A DNA stretch of 64,000 bases from Labyrinthula sp. Ha (taxonomy: Eukaryota; Sar; Bigyra; Labyrinthulida; Labyrinthulaceae), in the NCBI GenBank assembly GCA_015227615.1, contig JAALGZ010000061.1, positions 89,398 through 153,397 of the forward strand, in the 5' to 3' direction. Below are positions 11,478-22,905 of the stretch, piece by piece. The notes beneath the pieces are model-generated. The model did no database searches and had not been told where the DNA came from. It saw nothing but the letters and a program-made list of their open reading frames with translations. Position 1 is the stretch's first letter; the number at the start of each line of letters is the position of its first letter. Position numbers and translations under genes: made by a program.

Positions 11478-13993
11478 TCATCGAGAGAATCTTTCTCTTT
11501 TTTCTTGTTCAAGTATATTTTTCTCTTCGACCATATCTTGAATTCGAATCCAAAGTAAACTATTTATTCTATAGCCAAGATAATTAAAAACTAGTTTACT
11601 TTCTGTTTTCAAATAAATATCCAAAATAATATCAGGTGCAAAAATAAACCTAGCAAATGCTTTGAACACAAATGACTCTTTGATATCAACTTCTTCTAAA
11701 AACCAACAGATAATTCTTGTGAAAGCAACTAAACTTATTGGATGTCCAAAATTAATTTCTCTTCTGTTTCCATTAAGAAAATTAAACCTCGAATCTTTTA
11801 CTTCAGGAAGTAATTCTGGAACAATAAAACTGTTTTTTTCTCTTGGATAAACAAATAGAATTAAACTATGTAAAGCTAAGCTTAAAACATATTCTCTTTC
11901 ATTTTTTGTGTATTGTTTTAATAAAACTTCAAATAAGTCTTTTCTTAATATTCCAAAATCAATATATTTTCTATAATTTGAAAATACTTTTTTATTTGTT
12001 CTAAAAGCAAGTTGATGAAAACTTTCATCACGAATAAAACTTCCCAGAGCTTGAGCTAAAAAAGAAGGTGCAAAAAATATAAAATTTTCACTTTCAGATA
12101 AATTTATATCTTTGAAATAAGAAATTATTCCTTCTTCAGAATATATTTCTAACATTTCTTCCATTTCCTCTTCAGAAAAGTTACATTTTTTTGCTTTTAG
12201 TTTAAACTTTTCAAGTGTCATATAATTTGATTCTTCACGACAATTATCCAAAAATAATACATAAACAGATTTGATCAATATACTTCGATCTGATAGGTTA
12301 TCTTTGTTCATTAACTTCTCTTTTATTTCATTCTCACGACTCTTCTTAGAATTAATGGCGTTTTCAACAGGAAAAAAAATAGTTTCTTTATCTTCAAAAA
12401 GATTTAAATTCCCAGAAAGTTCAGAAATAAAGGATTCAAACAAAGAAATTACACTCTCAAGGTTTTTATTTTTCTTTAAGAAAGTATTTAAAAACGTTCC
12501 AATAAATGAAATTGGTGCTTTTGGAGTATTTCTTAAAATACTTTCGCACCAAAATTTAAGTCTAAGTAAATCTTTTTCTTTTAACTTTGTCAAATTAAAA
12601 ACAACTAAATAAATAGCTTTTTTATTCATAAAAATATGATGAACTGAAGAAAAAACTTCTTGTCCACCAAAATCATAAACACGTAAAAAAGAATCATAAG
12701 TTCTAAAATCCGAAGACACATAAGTTGTATATTGTTCAACAAAACTTTTCTCTCTTACAGTTCTCGTAATCAACTCATCTTCAAAATCTATGTTATATCT
12801 TGACTCTTCTTGAACTACATTTCCAATACTATATTGAATTTTCAACATATTCTTTACTCTTTGAACGGTCAGATTATATTTTGCAAGTGGTTTAAACTTA
12901 TTGTAAGAGTCAACTTGAAATATTTGATAATCTTCCAAGACTAAAGTAGATTGAGTTTCTTTTTGAAAACTTTTTCCAGATAAGTTTCTTAATAAAGAAG
13001 TTTTTCCAGTTCTTCCATCACCTAAAAATAAAACTAAATTGAATAAAATACCCAAAAGAATAAGTGGAACTTCTTTTAACGAACTTTTTTTCTCATATTG
13101 ACTTTGTAAAGCAGAATGAACAAGTTTTTTTAACATTTTACTCTTTCCTTTAAGTTCAATAAAACTTTGATAAATTTTAAGACCAATTATAGAAGGATGT
13201 GAATCAACTATTTCTTGTAACTCAATAATATTTTCTTCTTTTAGCTTTTTGGATTGGCGAGATCCAGAATATAATAAAATCTTTATTATTTTATTAGTTT
13301 TCAAGTAGTTTTTAATAGCTGAAATAATAACTTTATTTTGAACATCTTCTTCAATACTAAAAACTCAATATTCTAATAAGAAATACCGTATTTTTAAAAT
13401 TGTTTTATTAAAAGATAAACTTTTAAATGCATTTAATATATATATATTTCACTGAGTTTGTTTTTATATAGACTAAATAATAATATAAAATATTTTTACT
13501 CTATATCTTTTACATTGATTGATTTCAATAAACTGCAAAAGGAACTCACTTCAGGAATATTACAAAACTTTAACCTAAACTAAACATATAACAAAAATAT
13601 ACTGCAATCTATTCAGTTTCAAGATATTAAGTTGTTGAAGATTTTCATCACTGAATCTGCAATGCCAAAAACTAAAGTCAAGAAAACAAAATAAAATACT
13701 TGAGTACTTTCACAGCTGGAAAACAAAGAAAAAATCTTAAAAATATGGATTTAACAGCATCAAAGGGACAATATTCAAACCTAACATAAAGATAAAAGAA
13801 GATAGAATACAATATAATAGAAACTTCTTTATCTGGTTGGAACCCTTTGACAAACTCTGTTATCTCCCTATTAAACTGGTTTGGGTATCTACGATACTGT
13901 CCCCTTTGAATAATGTAGATACTTAAGATACCATTCAAATTTAAAGAATGCTTAATTATCTCTTTCTTCATATTTTTGTTTAATTGATTTCAT
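11478..13993 (-). pseudogene. LRR-ROC-COR gene, copy 1, probably inactive
   Basis: This is the paralogue of the gene at 35258-37800, with the same seven-exon layout: 13993-13932, 13903-13700, 13671-13603, 13574-13500, 13472-13387, 13356-13052 and 13021-11478. Two lesions are visible. Exon 1 has an in-frame TAA at 13954-13952. Exon 5 is 86 nt instead of 84, because an AT run gained two bases, giving a stop at 13435-13433. Exons 2 and 3 are shorter than in copy 2 by 12 and 9 nt but stay in frame. The last intron is 30 nt, so the frame reads through it, making a deceptive 608-codon open frame from TTG at 13304. Walker A (GDGRTGKTSLL) and DFGGQE are intact. An alternative ATG at 13971 bypasses the first stop if intron 1 is retained, but the exon 5 shift remains. 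A shortened ROC-COR product cannot be excluded. Confidence 0.8.
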
Positions 13994-13997
13994 TTTG

Positions 13998-14070
13998 TTT
14001 GTTTGTTTTTGTTATTTTAGTACATAAATTAATTGCCCAAAATATTTTGTTTGTGTAAAAATAATCATTG
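13998..14070 (-). promoter_or_regulatory. Conserved 5' block upstream of ROCO copy 1
   Basis: About 65-70 nt immediately upstream of the start codon are almost identical to 37809-37881 in front of copy 2, although the surrounding sequence has diverged. On the minus strand it contains GGGCAATTAATTTATGTACT followed by a C/A-rich leader. It is a plausible core promoter/5' UTR shared by both copies, by comparison only. Confidence 0.45.
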
Positions 14071-14101
14071 AAAAAAACCAAATAATTTAATATAAATATA
14101 T

Positions 14102-14176
14102 TTCTATATAAATAAACTAATAGATATATAATCTATTTTAAATATATTACAAAGTATTGAAACAAAATAAAAGAAT
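14102..14176. repeat. Left degenerate direct repeat flanking the 7.6-kb insert
   Basis: It aligns without gaps to 21741-21815, matching at 57 of 75 positions by hand count. Of the 18 differences, 16 have A or T here and G or C in the right copy, so this copy has drifted toward AT. It starts 26 nt after block A similarity ends. Confidence 0.55.
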
Positions 14177-15440
14177 CCCCACAATATTCAGAAATGAGAA
14201 CCCTGTTCCTGGAGTAAACACACATCTTCCCATTTTAGGAAAGGTCTCTTTGGTTCGAAAACAGGTATGGTAAATTCATCTCCGATTACAGATTCATCCC
14301 AATAGAAATAAAATTTGATCGAATGTTATTCTTTCTTGAAAATGAATCAATCTCTTTAACGAAAGGATATAGGGCATCTAAAGCGTAATAAAAAGCTTCT
14401 GACTTAGTTGAAGAAGGAGTAGCATAATTTCTAAGTATTTAAATAAATCTGTTCCGATCGACTTCATTAAAAGTATCACCGTAAGCAAATTTAGGAGAAC
14501 TTATTCTTTCAAGGACTAAACAAGTTGCTCACGAAAGTTCCAAGAAGTGTCCAAGGCTCTTGGATAGTTCACCATGTCTAGTGTATTTAGCTCAGAAAAG
14601 ATAATCGATAAGATAAAACGTCTCCTGAAAAGTCCAGTTGAAAACACGACAATAGCAGTAAGAAATAACCCAGACATATGAATGGGTACTAAAAGGGTTG
14701 TTAGATAGTTGTAGTTTAAGCTTGCTAAAGTCAACAAACGAAAAAGTAGGGTATTTGAGAAATACGCCAGGTGTGGGGTTTTTACTTCCAACAGCTCAAG
14801 GAGAATCCATAGAGGTCACTTGAAATATACTATTCTACACTCTTGGTTTATAAAATTCGAGGTTAAGCATGTCACAAATATAAATCATCTTGCATGGCGG
14901 TTCAAAGTAAACGGTAGCCTCACTTCTTTCAATAATAAATTTATTACCTCCTGAATATTTCAATATCATTTTCCTTTTCGCTTCGACTTCCATGTAAACA
15001 AGTTGAACTTGATCGGCAAGTAACAAAATTAGTAGACTATTTCCATAATGCTGGAAACGAGTTTGTAAATATTCTGTGTGGTCTAAAGAAATGTTCTCTT
15101 TGAAGGGTGGTGTTATAATCATAAAAAAACGAACTTAAAGTATTTCAAATCTCATCATTTGAATATAAAGGGCGGTGTATGTTGTCTAACAGCAATTCGC
15201 TCTCTTATTTCATATCTGTGACATTCTTCGTAAAAAGGTTCATCGAATCTTTCAGTTCCTGTACCGAATGGATATTCTTCTCCGCAAAAAACTGCTTTAC
15301 TTCCGGTTCAAGTGCTTGTGGGATTAATAAGTTTAACTGTTTCAAGTCATCTAAGGATCGAAATATGGAATCTTGATCTGTTCATCGTCATACTGTTCAA
15401 TCTACTGCATGAAAAGCTGTAAAATATGTTCCTGCTCCAA
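14170..15440 (-). pseudogene. Decayed coding sequence, family not identified
   Basis: Read on the minus strand, several coding-like stretches follow each other in shifting frames. One at about 15.44-15.19 kb contains LIPQALEPEVKQFF and FAEKNIHSVQELKDSM. One at 15122-14835 contains LLILLLADQVQLVYMEVEA. Another is at 14791-14516, and one at about 14.40-14.17 kb contains FYYALDALYPFVKEID and FTIPVFEPKRPFLKWED. They are split by in-frame TAG/TAA and frameshifts. The hydrophobic strand after a Gly-Asn-Ser faintly recalls a broken P-loop NTPase such as the RHS/Crinkler type, but that is weak. Two short reading frames upstream (16496-16281 and 17153-16743) may be other pieces of the same or the next relic. 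Confidence 0.4.
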
Positions 15441-16742
15441 CATCGTATTACAAGAGCCAGGAAGATTCTAGTGAAATTCCTTGATCTTAGAATATCTAAA
15501 TAAGAATTGTCTTACATGGCCTATTTTGAACTTTAATCCATATAACAATTCAATAGCCTGCAGATTTAGGAGGCATTGTAGCTGTATAGAGATCTGTTGC
15601 TTGCTTCTGAAAGGCAAAACCTTAGTTTTTAACTAGTCTGTGTAGCATTCATATTCAAACTTCAAGATCAATAACTTCAACACCAAACTCTTCTCAGCGT
15701 ACGAACCCAATATGTTGCTTTCTGGGAGCTTATCAACTTGCTTTAGTTTAGTGAACCTAAGTTAGATATAATTTAAATTTAAATTTCTTCTTAGATTTTT
15801 CTTCGTGTCGTATTTCCTTTTGTCAATATTCTCTATTAGAACCAGCAAGTGTAATCTATAGCCTGTGTCAGTTACTTCCGGCTCTACGCATCTCCTAACC
15901 AGAATAGGCAAATCCTTGCATATCATCTCAAAATTTTATAACGTATTCTCGTTAGCGTCATATCCTAGTCATTTGACACGAAATTCGTATTGTGTTTTAA
16001 CCCCTCTGAAAAACGATTGCTTATAAATTTCGTGGTTTCTAAAGAATGGAAATTGTGCATAAAGAGCGCTTTCAACTTCTTATTACCCAATATCTTTCTA
16101 TCTAAACACCACCATAAGCAGTTTCAGTGTAATACTTTTTTCCCGCTAAAAATTCTACAGAATAAACGCAATTCAATATGATATCCAAAATTTGGTATGT
16201 ATTCAACCAGATTAAACTCGTCTTTTCCGGAGCGATGTGGCTTTATTCTTCTTAAAAAAGAAATTATCTCCAACATTGGACTAAATGATAAGGTTGTGGT
16301 TTATGTCATTTATCTTTTTTTCTGGTTTTTCCTTACATAGCACCATGATGTAGATTTTTGAGTGTAACTCTTCTAAATAAACTGATAATTTCTCTACTTC
16401 TTTCAAGAACTCTTCCACACAATTTGACACAAATATTTTGGCACTTAAATAGATGACAAAATGCTTAGAGTCTTTGAGACATAAAGGCTCCCTCATCTTG
16501 AAGTAAACAAATAGTTTGTTGGGGTGGAGTTTAATCTCCGTTCCATAGGCTTATTATTAGCAAGATATGTGACCATTGGTAAATAATTGAGCCGTTTTGT
16601 ATCTTGTAGTCGAACTAGGAGACTAAGCTTCAAATGAACCGATTATCCTTGAATTAATCGTTTGAAAAGATCCATGTATCCAAAGCAAGTATATTATCGA
16701 GAAACTCTGAGAAAATCTCGTTGTCTTAAAAAACTATGCCAT

Positions 16743-19595
16743 TCATTCGTTTGAAAAATGTGAACCTCTGTGTCTTAGATCGAGAAACAAGTGCAGTATC
16801 AGGACATTAGCTCTCCAAGATAACAACGCGACAACCATTCTACTTGCTGTTTTAACTTCAGAGAAAGTCATCTGTACATTTCTACCTGTTGAATCTGGAA
16901 AGACTAAAGTATATCCCATAGAGTTAATATATAAATAATCAGCTATGAAAATTTTTGCGGATATTCGGGTCAATTTCTTTATATCGGAAGGTTGTGCGAT
17001 TAGTCTTGGAGATATTTTGCAATAAAGGCGTTTTCTTCTTAATCTTGTTAGGAGCTTATTGAGATTTCGTTTGAAAAGTCCACGAAAATATACTTCTGAT
17101 AAGAATTTCTTCTCGGCTTCTTTGCTGAGATGACCTCTTTGGGCATGATTCACTATAATATACCTAACAATCAGATTATTAGATATTACGTACTTGTGCC
17201 TAGAATAGAAGAAACCTCAGATTAAATTGCATTTTTTTTTTCTAAATTCCCTAGGTAACCAACTTTGAGAATTCATTATTTCCTTTTAATCGAAATGTTT
17301 CCATTTTTCGATTATAAAAAGACGATAAACATGAAATATACTCCCCAACAAAAAGATTTTCTAACGCATAACAATTTGTATCGGTGACTTATTTACAGGG
17401 TTCTAATACATTGTCGCTTGAACTTCTAGAAATTGTCATTAAACTGCTTCATCTAACTTTAAACCTTCGTAAAAAGGTTTCTTTGTTGTTATTAGCCTCT
17501 TCTTCTATATCGGAGACGCAGTATTCTTTCCTGGTTATAAAATCTCCTTTTTCGGGTATTTCTTTCACATGATCAAGTCTCTCCATGAAGTTAGTAGGAT
17601 TCCCCCAAAACGGGGAGCTTCTTCAAAATACTCACTATCTAATTCAGTATTATTTAAATCTAAAACCACCGAAAATCAAGCTCCTGAATCTAAGGAAAGT
17701 TTATCCATATTCTAAACAAATTTCTAACGAAGTTGTCCCTGCTGCTAACGTGTAACATTGTCATACCCCTGATTGTGGAATGATCGCCCAATGATAAAGG
17801 CAATTTCAAAATAACATTTTTTTCTTGGTATTAATAACTGAAAATAATTAACGATGATCTGTGCCAATACAAGCACCGCCACTGTGTATGCGTAAAACAA
17901 AGCCTGTGCGGTCAAAAACTTAGACAATATAATAAATTTTCTTTTTGGCTATACACCACCTTAGTTCAAAAAGAAAACAAGAACCTAAAATTAACACCAT
18001 CGATTTAGACTTTAATTCCCTTGTGTCATTGGCAATCATATCCATTTTTTTTAAAGAAATAGTCAATGACCAAACTTATCTGCTTGAATCAGCGAATAAT
18101 AAGATAGGTTTATGGCTATCGTATGTTTCCAAAGAAAGTCTTTTAGATACCTCTACAATTACTTCTTTTAATCGAAAGTAAGTTTTATCTAGCACATATA
18201 TCCAGACCATTTCTTCCTTTTCTTGTTGAGTGTGAATAAACCTTTTGCTTTTAACATTAGCTAAGTCCACAAAAGGTTTTCTGTTAGTGTCAGCTGTAGA
18301 ATGTTCTGCAAAAGCCATTTTGCCAGTTGAATAATCTGAGCTGCCTCAAAATGATAAACAGGCTCCATTATCCATAAAATTTTATCAAAAAAATCGGATG
18401 AAACTTCCATAACTCATATTTTATTTTTCATCTGTACCATATAGTGTGTTGTGCACCGAGATTTCATTTTCTTAAGTTACAATGAACCCTCTTGTTGTTA
18501 GTTCTTTTCAACTCAACTTTAATAATTTTTTTATAAATCAGAAAGTATTGTTGCATAGACCAACAGGTCATCAAGTCGTGCAACAACTCCATTAGTCTTT
18601 GCAGTTAAATATTTATGCTCCTCTCCGCAAATAATTTCATTTACCACACTATCAAAGAACAATGCAGATGGATTCTTCCAACTCATTGGAGTACCTAGGA
18701 TAGTGTATGCCCCATCGCGTGTTGCCAATGTAAAAATATTCCTATATCTGTGATTGTTCGGTAAGAAATCAAATCCGCTTAGAACATCAAATGTAGTATA
18801 AAAAGATGAAATTTTGATATAAAGAAGTTTTAGGTACAGGTTCCATAAATTTAACAAATATTTGATCGCAATGTGGTTTTACCTTATTAAGTTGCTGACC
18901 ATTCACAATATATTAAATATTTTTTCTAATTTCCAAGCTTCCTGTTCTTGTAACGACATTTCGGGGCAACTTCCATGAAACTTAATATTCATTCCCATCA
19001 CCAATACGGGATATCCCAAAATGTGGCTCTTGGCTCTAGCAGCACATCTCCTTTTGATCAGGGATTCAAATTTCAACTCAAGTATTTTTTCCTCTTCTTT
19101 TGTTTCGTGATACTAGTTTCATCTCAGAATGAGATGATCTTTTGATATGTTTACGTACACATGGATTTAACTACTTATTTTTGCATTAAACTCTTTGACA
19201 CCCCATAAAACTTGTCCATCAATAAAAATTCTCTTAAAAACTTCCTTTTAAGATAAATTGAAGGTACTCTCCACCAGTTTTTCTTCAATAACTCGAACTA
19301 GAGACTCTTTCTCGGTATTTTATGTAAGCTCACATTCGCCTAATCTAATTTTGATAAATTCCTCTGTAATATTACCAACCATCCTTTGCACCATAAATTG
19401 TTTGATTTCTTAATGCAAAAGGTCATGCTCTAACTTATGCAATTATTTATCCAAAACATCTTCGATAGGGATCGGGTCTATTTCTCCAACCAAATTATAG
19501 CTTAAAGGTTTCTTGTATCTAGATACTGATTGTAAACCGCCTTTTACTTCACAAACTGGTTCGGGTACCATCTTACTCATAGCTTTGAGGACATA
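16743..19595 (-). pseudogene. Decayed large gene, possible P-loop NTPase relic
   Basis: From about 19.6 kb downward the minus strand keeps a coding-like frame for hundreds of bases, broken mostly by TAA where glutamine would fit (for example between LVGEIDPIPIEDVLDK and LHKLEHDLLH). The next readable stretch, ending near 18.90 kb, contains ILGYPVLVMGMNIKFHG. The open frame 18857-18531 contains YTILGTPMSWKNPSALFF, which resembles a degenerate GTPxxxxK Walker A as in RHS/Crinkler ATPases. The frame 18318-18076 and the frame 17153-16743 (ending near VQMTFSEVK) follow in order. The total span is roughly 950 codons. The assignment is inference from one motif, and no product is expected. Confidence 0.4.
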
Positions 19596-19599
19596 ATTA

Positions 19600-21740
19600 T
19601 ATAATGTAAAACCAATCAAATGTGAAAATTTATCTTTCTGACATCTGAAATTTGGCTATTTTCCTCTTTCTTTACAAAAACAAAGAACCAGCTATCATAA
19701 TGTAAGAAAACCAGTATATGTTCTTTTTTTCTTTAGCGTTAGAGATGGTATGTATTCTTGAAGCGAATAGACTCAGAGATCAAGAACACAGTAAATTATA
19801 ACTATCTCGCCATCTTTAGAGCCTATTCAAAATAACTTTAAAGTAAAGTACCAAAATAGTACTCATCTTAGTGCTAGAGGAGTATATATGACCGTTCTTC
19901 AATAAGAAATATATGTATTGACACAAGGAGGAACATGATGTGACGGATACAGAATCTTGTTTGGTTTTTCTCAACCTCTTATTGTTACTTTTCTAAGTAG
20001 TTTTCAATGTATTCAGTCCATACCGACATTAGAACAGTTCAACACCTTTCCTGATAATTTACATGCACTAAACGGCGATATCAATACAAAAGACCTTATG
20101 CTTGCCCAAGTTAAAATTAATACCTTCTGTGAAAACTTTTATATTCCCGTTATCACTTTTAGGATAGGAATTAATTTTCCACCAATGATCTTCACTTTTT
20201 ATTTACCTGAGCTCCTCTTATTTTTATAGTAAACTTTTCATTAACTGGGTGCTGGAAACCCCTCTTCGTACTCCAGTATCCTCAATACTCTATATAATTT
20301 AATATTCATTAGAGCAGAAATTCATCAGAATCAAAATTATATTCTGGCTTAAAGCACCGATCTTTTCTATTTTTTTTCATTATATATTTTTTTGCTTACT
20401 TGGGTTATTAGTTCTATGCCCAGAAACTTGTCTAGTTTTTGAATGTACTTTTAGGTCTCCTTTATTATTTATATGTGTCGACGTAATTCTGGAAAGATTA
20501 ATATGTTTAACTCCAAGTAAAAGTTCCTAAAACTCAACATTTAATACGAAAGGGAAATTCTTCAGCATAACTTTTACTCATCTTTTGCTATGTTGATCCT
20601 TACCTCTATTCAGGAATCTTAAGATTGTCTACACGTTATCGAAAAACAAATAAATCTGCTTCTCTGTCGTCAAATGCCTTTAAGATCATTATAATTCTTC
20701 TGCTATAATTTCCAAACACCCTTTTCTATTTATATGACTAAACCTTTAAATATTTTTTATATCTGTAGATTGTGTAGGAATTACGTATATCAAATCCCCT
20801 GTGACGCAAATTCAAAGTCATACTTTTGGCATGCAAGACCTGAATATTTAGGCTTGGGACATTTATACTAAAATGTTCAAAGTCATGTAAAAGTCTATAA
20901 TCACCTCTTTGCTAAGTTTTTCAGCTTTGTTATGAGTCTAAATTATATCAAAATCACACCTTTAGGCCCACTCTCCGTCACAACATGGAAATTGTAGTCA
21001 TATTTGTAAACACCTTTATTGGTCTTCTTATCAATATAACTGCTCTTCTCCTTTCTGACCATGGTTCCAAAGAGCTATAACTCGTGTAAATTCTTTTATT
21101 GTTTTTGTCTTTCATTAAACCATTGTCCTCCTTGATTATATATATTCATAATTGCCTGGATTCTGTACATACTTCAAAGTTTTAGGATTTTCCATATCTT
21201 CATAGGCATCTACTTAATTTCAAATTCTATCACTATTCTTTTTTCCATTCGACTTTTCTGTCAATAAAATCTTTTCAATATTTTCATTTTCCTTTTTTCT
21301 TCTTATAATAACCTTTTGTAGTCAATCTTTTACTTCTCTTGACTATTCAAAGCATTCATAAGCTCGGGCTTAGAAACCTGCCGATTTGAAATCTCCTTCT
21401 CCCATCGCCAAAGACATGTTCTCTCTTTCTTTGATTCCTTAACATTTTGTACATAGCTGTCATTTTAACTAAGTAATGTAAATTGATGGGTTCCGTAGCC
21501 CTGTGTGAGTGCTTTCTTTCGTTTTAGTTTATTTCCATAGACCTGGCTTGATCCCCAGAAACGTTTTTTTCCTTCATTCGAATCTGGTTTATTTTTCAGA
21601 GGTACGTTTCGGCCGCGCGCTTGGATTTATATTTGCACATGAGCTCTCTGTAATCTAGCAGCATTATCTGAATAATACATTCCTGTAATTATTGTAATAA
21701 ATTCTTCAATATGTGTATTAAATTATCAACGTATTTATTA
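19600..21740 (-). other. Decayed sequence with possible transposase relic
   Basis: Most of this stretch is AT-rich with short frames. On the minus strand 21440-20940 reads as a continuous frame with scattered stops, including NKGVYKYDYNFHVVTESG near 21.0 kb. That pattern is reminiscent of the central part of DDE-type transposases, and a further stretch near 20.8 kb contains YVIPTQSTDIKN. I cannot name a family from this. Together with its neighbours it makes up the block present only in the first copy of the duplication. Confidence 0.25.
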
Positions 21741-21815
21741 TTCTATGCCAAGAAACCTATAGATATGTAGTCTCTGTTAACTATGTTATGCGGTATTGAA
21801 ACCAAATAAGAGAAT
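21741..21815. repeat. Right degenerate direct repeat flanking the 7.6-kb insert
   Basis: Ungapped partner of 14102-14176. It ends about 45 nt before sequence shared with the second copy resumes (21861). No equivalent is present at the A'-B' junction near 37.89 kb, so the intervening block looks inserted in copy 1 and not deleted from copy 2. Confidence 0.55.
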
Positions 21816-22560
21816 GATATAAAATCAAACAATCGAAAATTGGTCTGGGAGCTCACTAAAATAATTCAATTAAACATTATTATTGTTGAGTATTGAGTAC
21901 ATCTAGTTCTCAATTAAACTTATTTTTCTTTCACTACTACTATTTTTTCTTGGTCTTTTCAAACTATTGTAAAATTCTTCTATCGATTACTTAAGGATTA
22001 AAAAACTCATGAAAAACTATATTCAGTAATCTACAGTTCGTGTTCGATCATTGTTAAAACTATATTTCACCAAACCACATCATCACTTTTTCCCTCTTCC
22101 GTTACCTTCCAATATTATATTACCACCGATTCATCCAATTATCAATAATATTCACTTTCTATAAATACAACTGATTTTAATCAAATATTAATTTACACGA
22201 ACCACTTATTGCCCACAAGAGCCTCGCTTGGCTCTCAACAAAGGTTCGGTTATCCCTCACTCACTCAACTTACTCCTGTTACTATATTTCATTTACTAGA
22301 GGTCAGAACACCAGGTCTTTCTCATACATTTACAAACCAAAACTAACTTATTTCAATATGTAACGTTAAAGTTAATAAAAAATATCATCATAATTTACAC
22401 GAAACTAATATTAAAAAGTCTCTAAGCATTTGGTATTTCATTGATTACTGTATTCTAAGGGGCTCGAAAACGAGATATTTCTGAGTAGGGTAGGATTTCA
22501 TTTATTCCTAACTTGTCAAGAAGGAATTTTTTTATCTCTATTCTTTTTTATTTCTTAATT

Positions 22561-22582
22561 ATATACATATATATATATATAT
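22561..22582. repeat. AT microsatellite
   Basis: An imperfect (AT)n run precedes the conserved part of block B. The second copy has only a short remnant here (about 38120-38140), so its length differs between copies. Confidence 0.8.
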
Positions 22583-22683
22583 TTACCTAAGCTAGTCGAG
22601 TTATAATATATACTAAGTATCCGAAACGTATTGATCATTTTGTATTTAAATATATATTTATGAAATATTCAAAATTCTAGCTT

Positions 22684-22905
22684 TTATCTTGCCCATCCCA
22701 TTGTACCAAATTTTCTAACGTGTATTTTTTTATAGCTTTTTTAAACATAACAAGAGAGACGGGTTTTGTAATCAAATCTGCAGGATTATTAGATTAGAAT
22801 TTAATGGAAATTCCATGGAAGTACCAATTGAGTCCGAGGATCTAATTTTCACGAGCCTGTGATCTTTCACATACTCTCTACAGTGAAACAATTATTGTAT
22901 TTATG
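22684..22905 (-). mobile_element. Ty1/copia RNase H C-terminus, decayed
   Basis: The minus strand reads HCREYVKDHRLVKIRSSD, then after a small frame disruption NNPADLITKPVSLVMFKK. These match the end of copia-type polyproteins (REYV.D...., then NPADILTKPL). An in-frame TAA sits just before the NNPAD motif, where a sense codon is expected. Upstream pol (23.0-24.5 kb, minus) is too degraded for confident motifs, although a KKQ-like stretch near 23.0 kb fits. LTRs were not recognised. Confidence 0.8.

Larger units (their letters stand above)
10545..14075. repeat. Segmental duplication block A (copy 1)
   Basis: This block is collinear and in the same orientation as 34317-37885 (offset about 23.8 kb). 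It covers the LRR-ROCO gene, about 900 nt beyond its 3' end and about 80 nt upstream of its start. Similarity is uneven: 11214-12804 is almost identical to 34994-36584, and a second near-identical tract lies around 13040-13376. The LRR exons, the 12.81-13.02 kb segment and the outer flanks carry many substitutions and small indels. Confidence 0.95.

Noticed and set aside
17745-17927. Minus-strand frame with AYTVA, resembling the GCLC segment DFENAAYTVAIVL
   Set aside because: Only a five-residue exact match, and no neighbouring GCLC blocks in the expected order; chance similarity is likely.
18896-19595. TAA reassigned to glutamine, because TAA falls at Gln-like sites in the relic
   Set aside because: Recognised intact genes (GCLC, the SHOCT protein) end at TAA with family-typical ends and use no internal TAA; mutation decay is simpler.
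14102-22360. Full LTR retrotransposon with about 600-nt LTRs spanning the insert
   Set aside because: Similarity between the two ends stops after 75 nt; 14177-14700 and 21816-22360 do not match.
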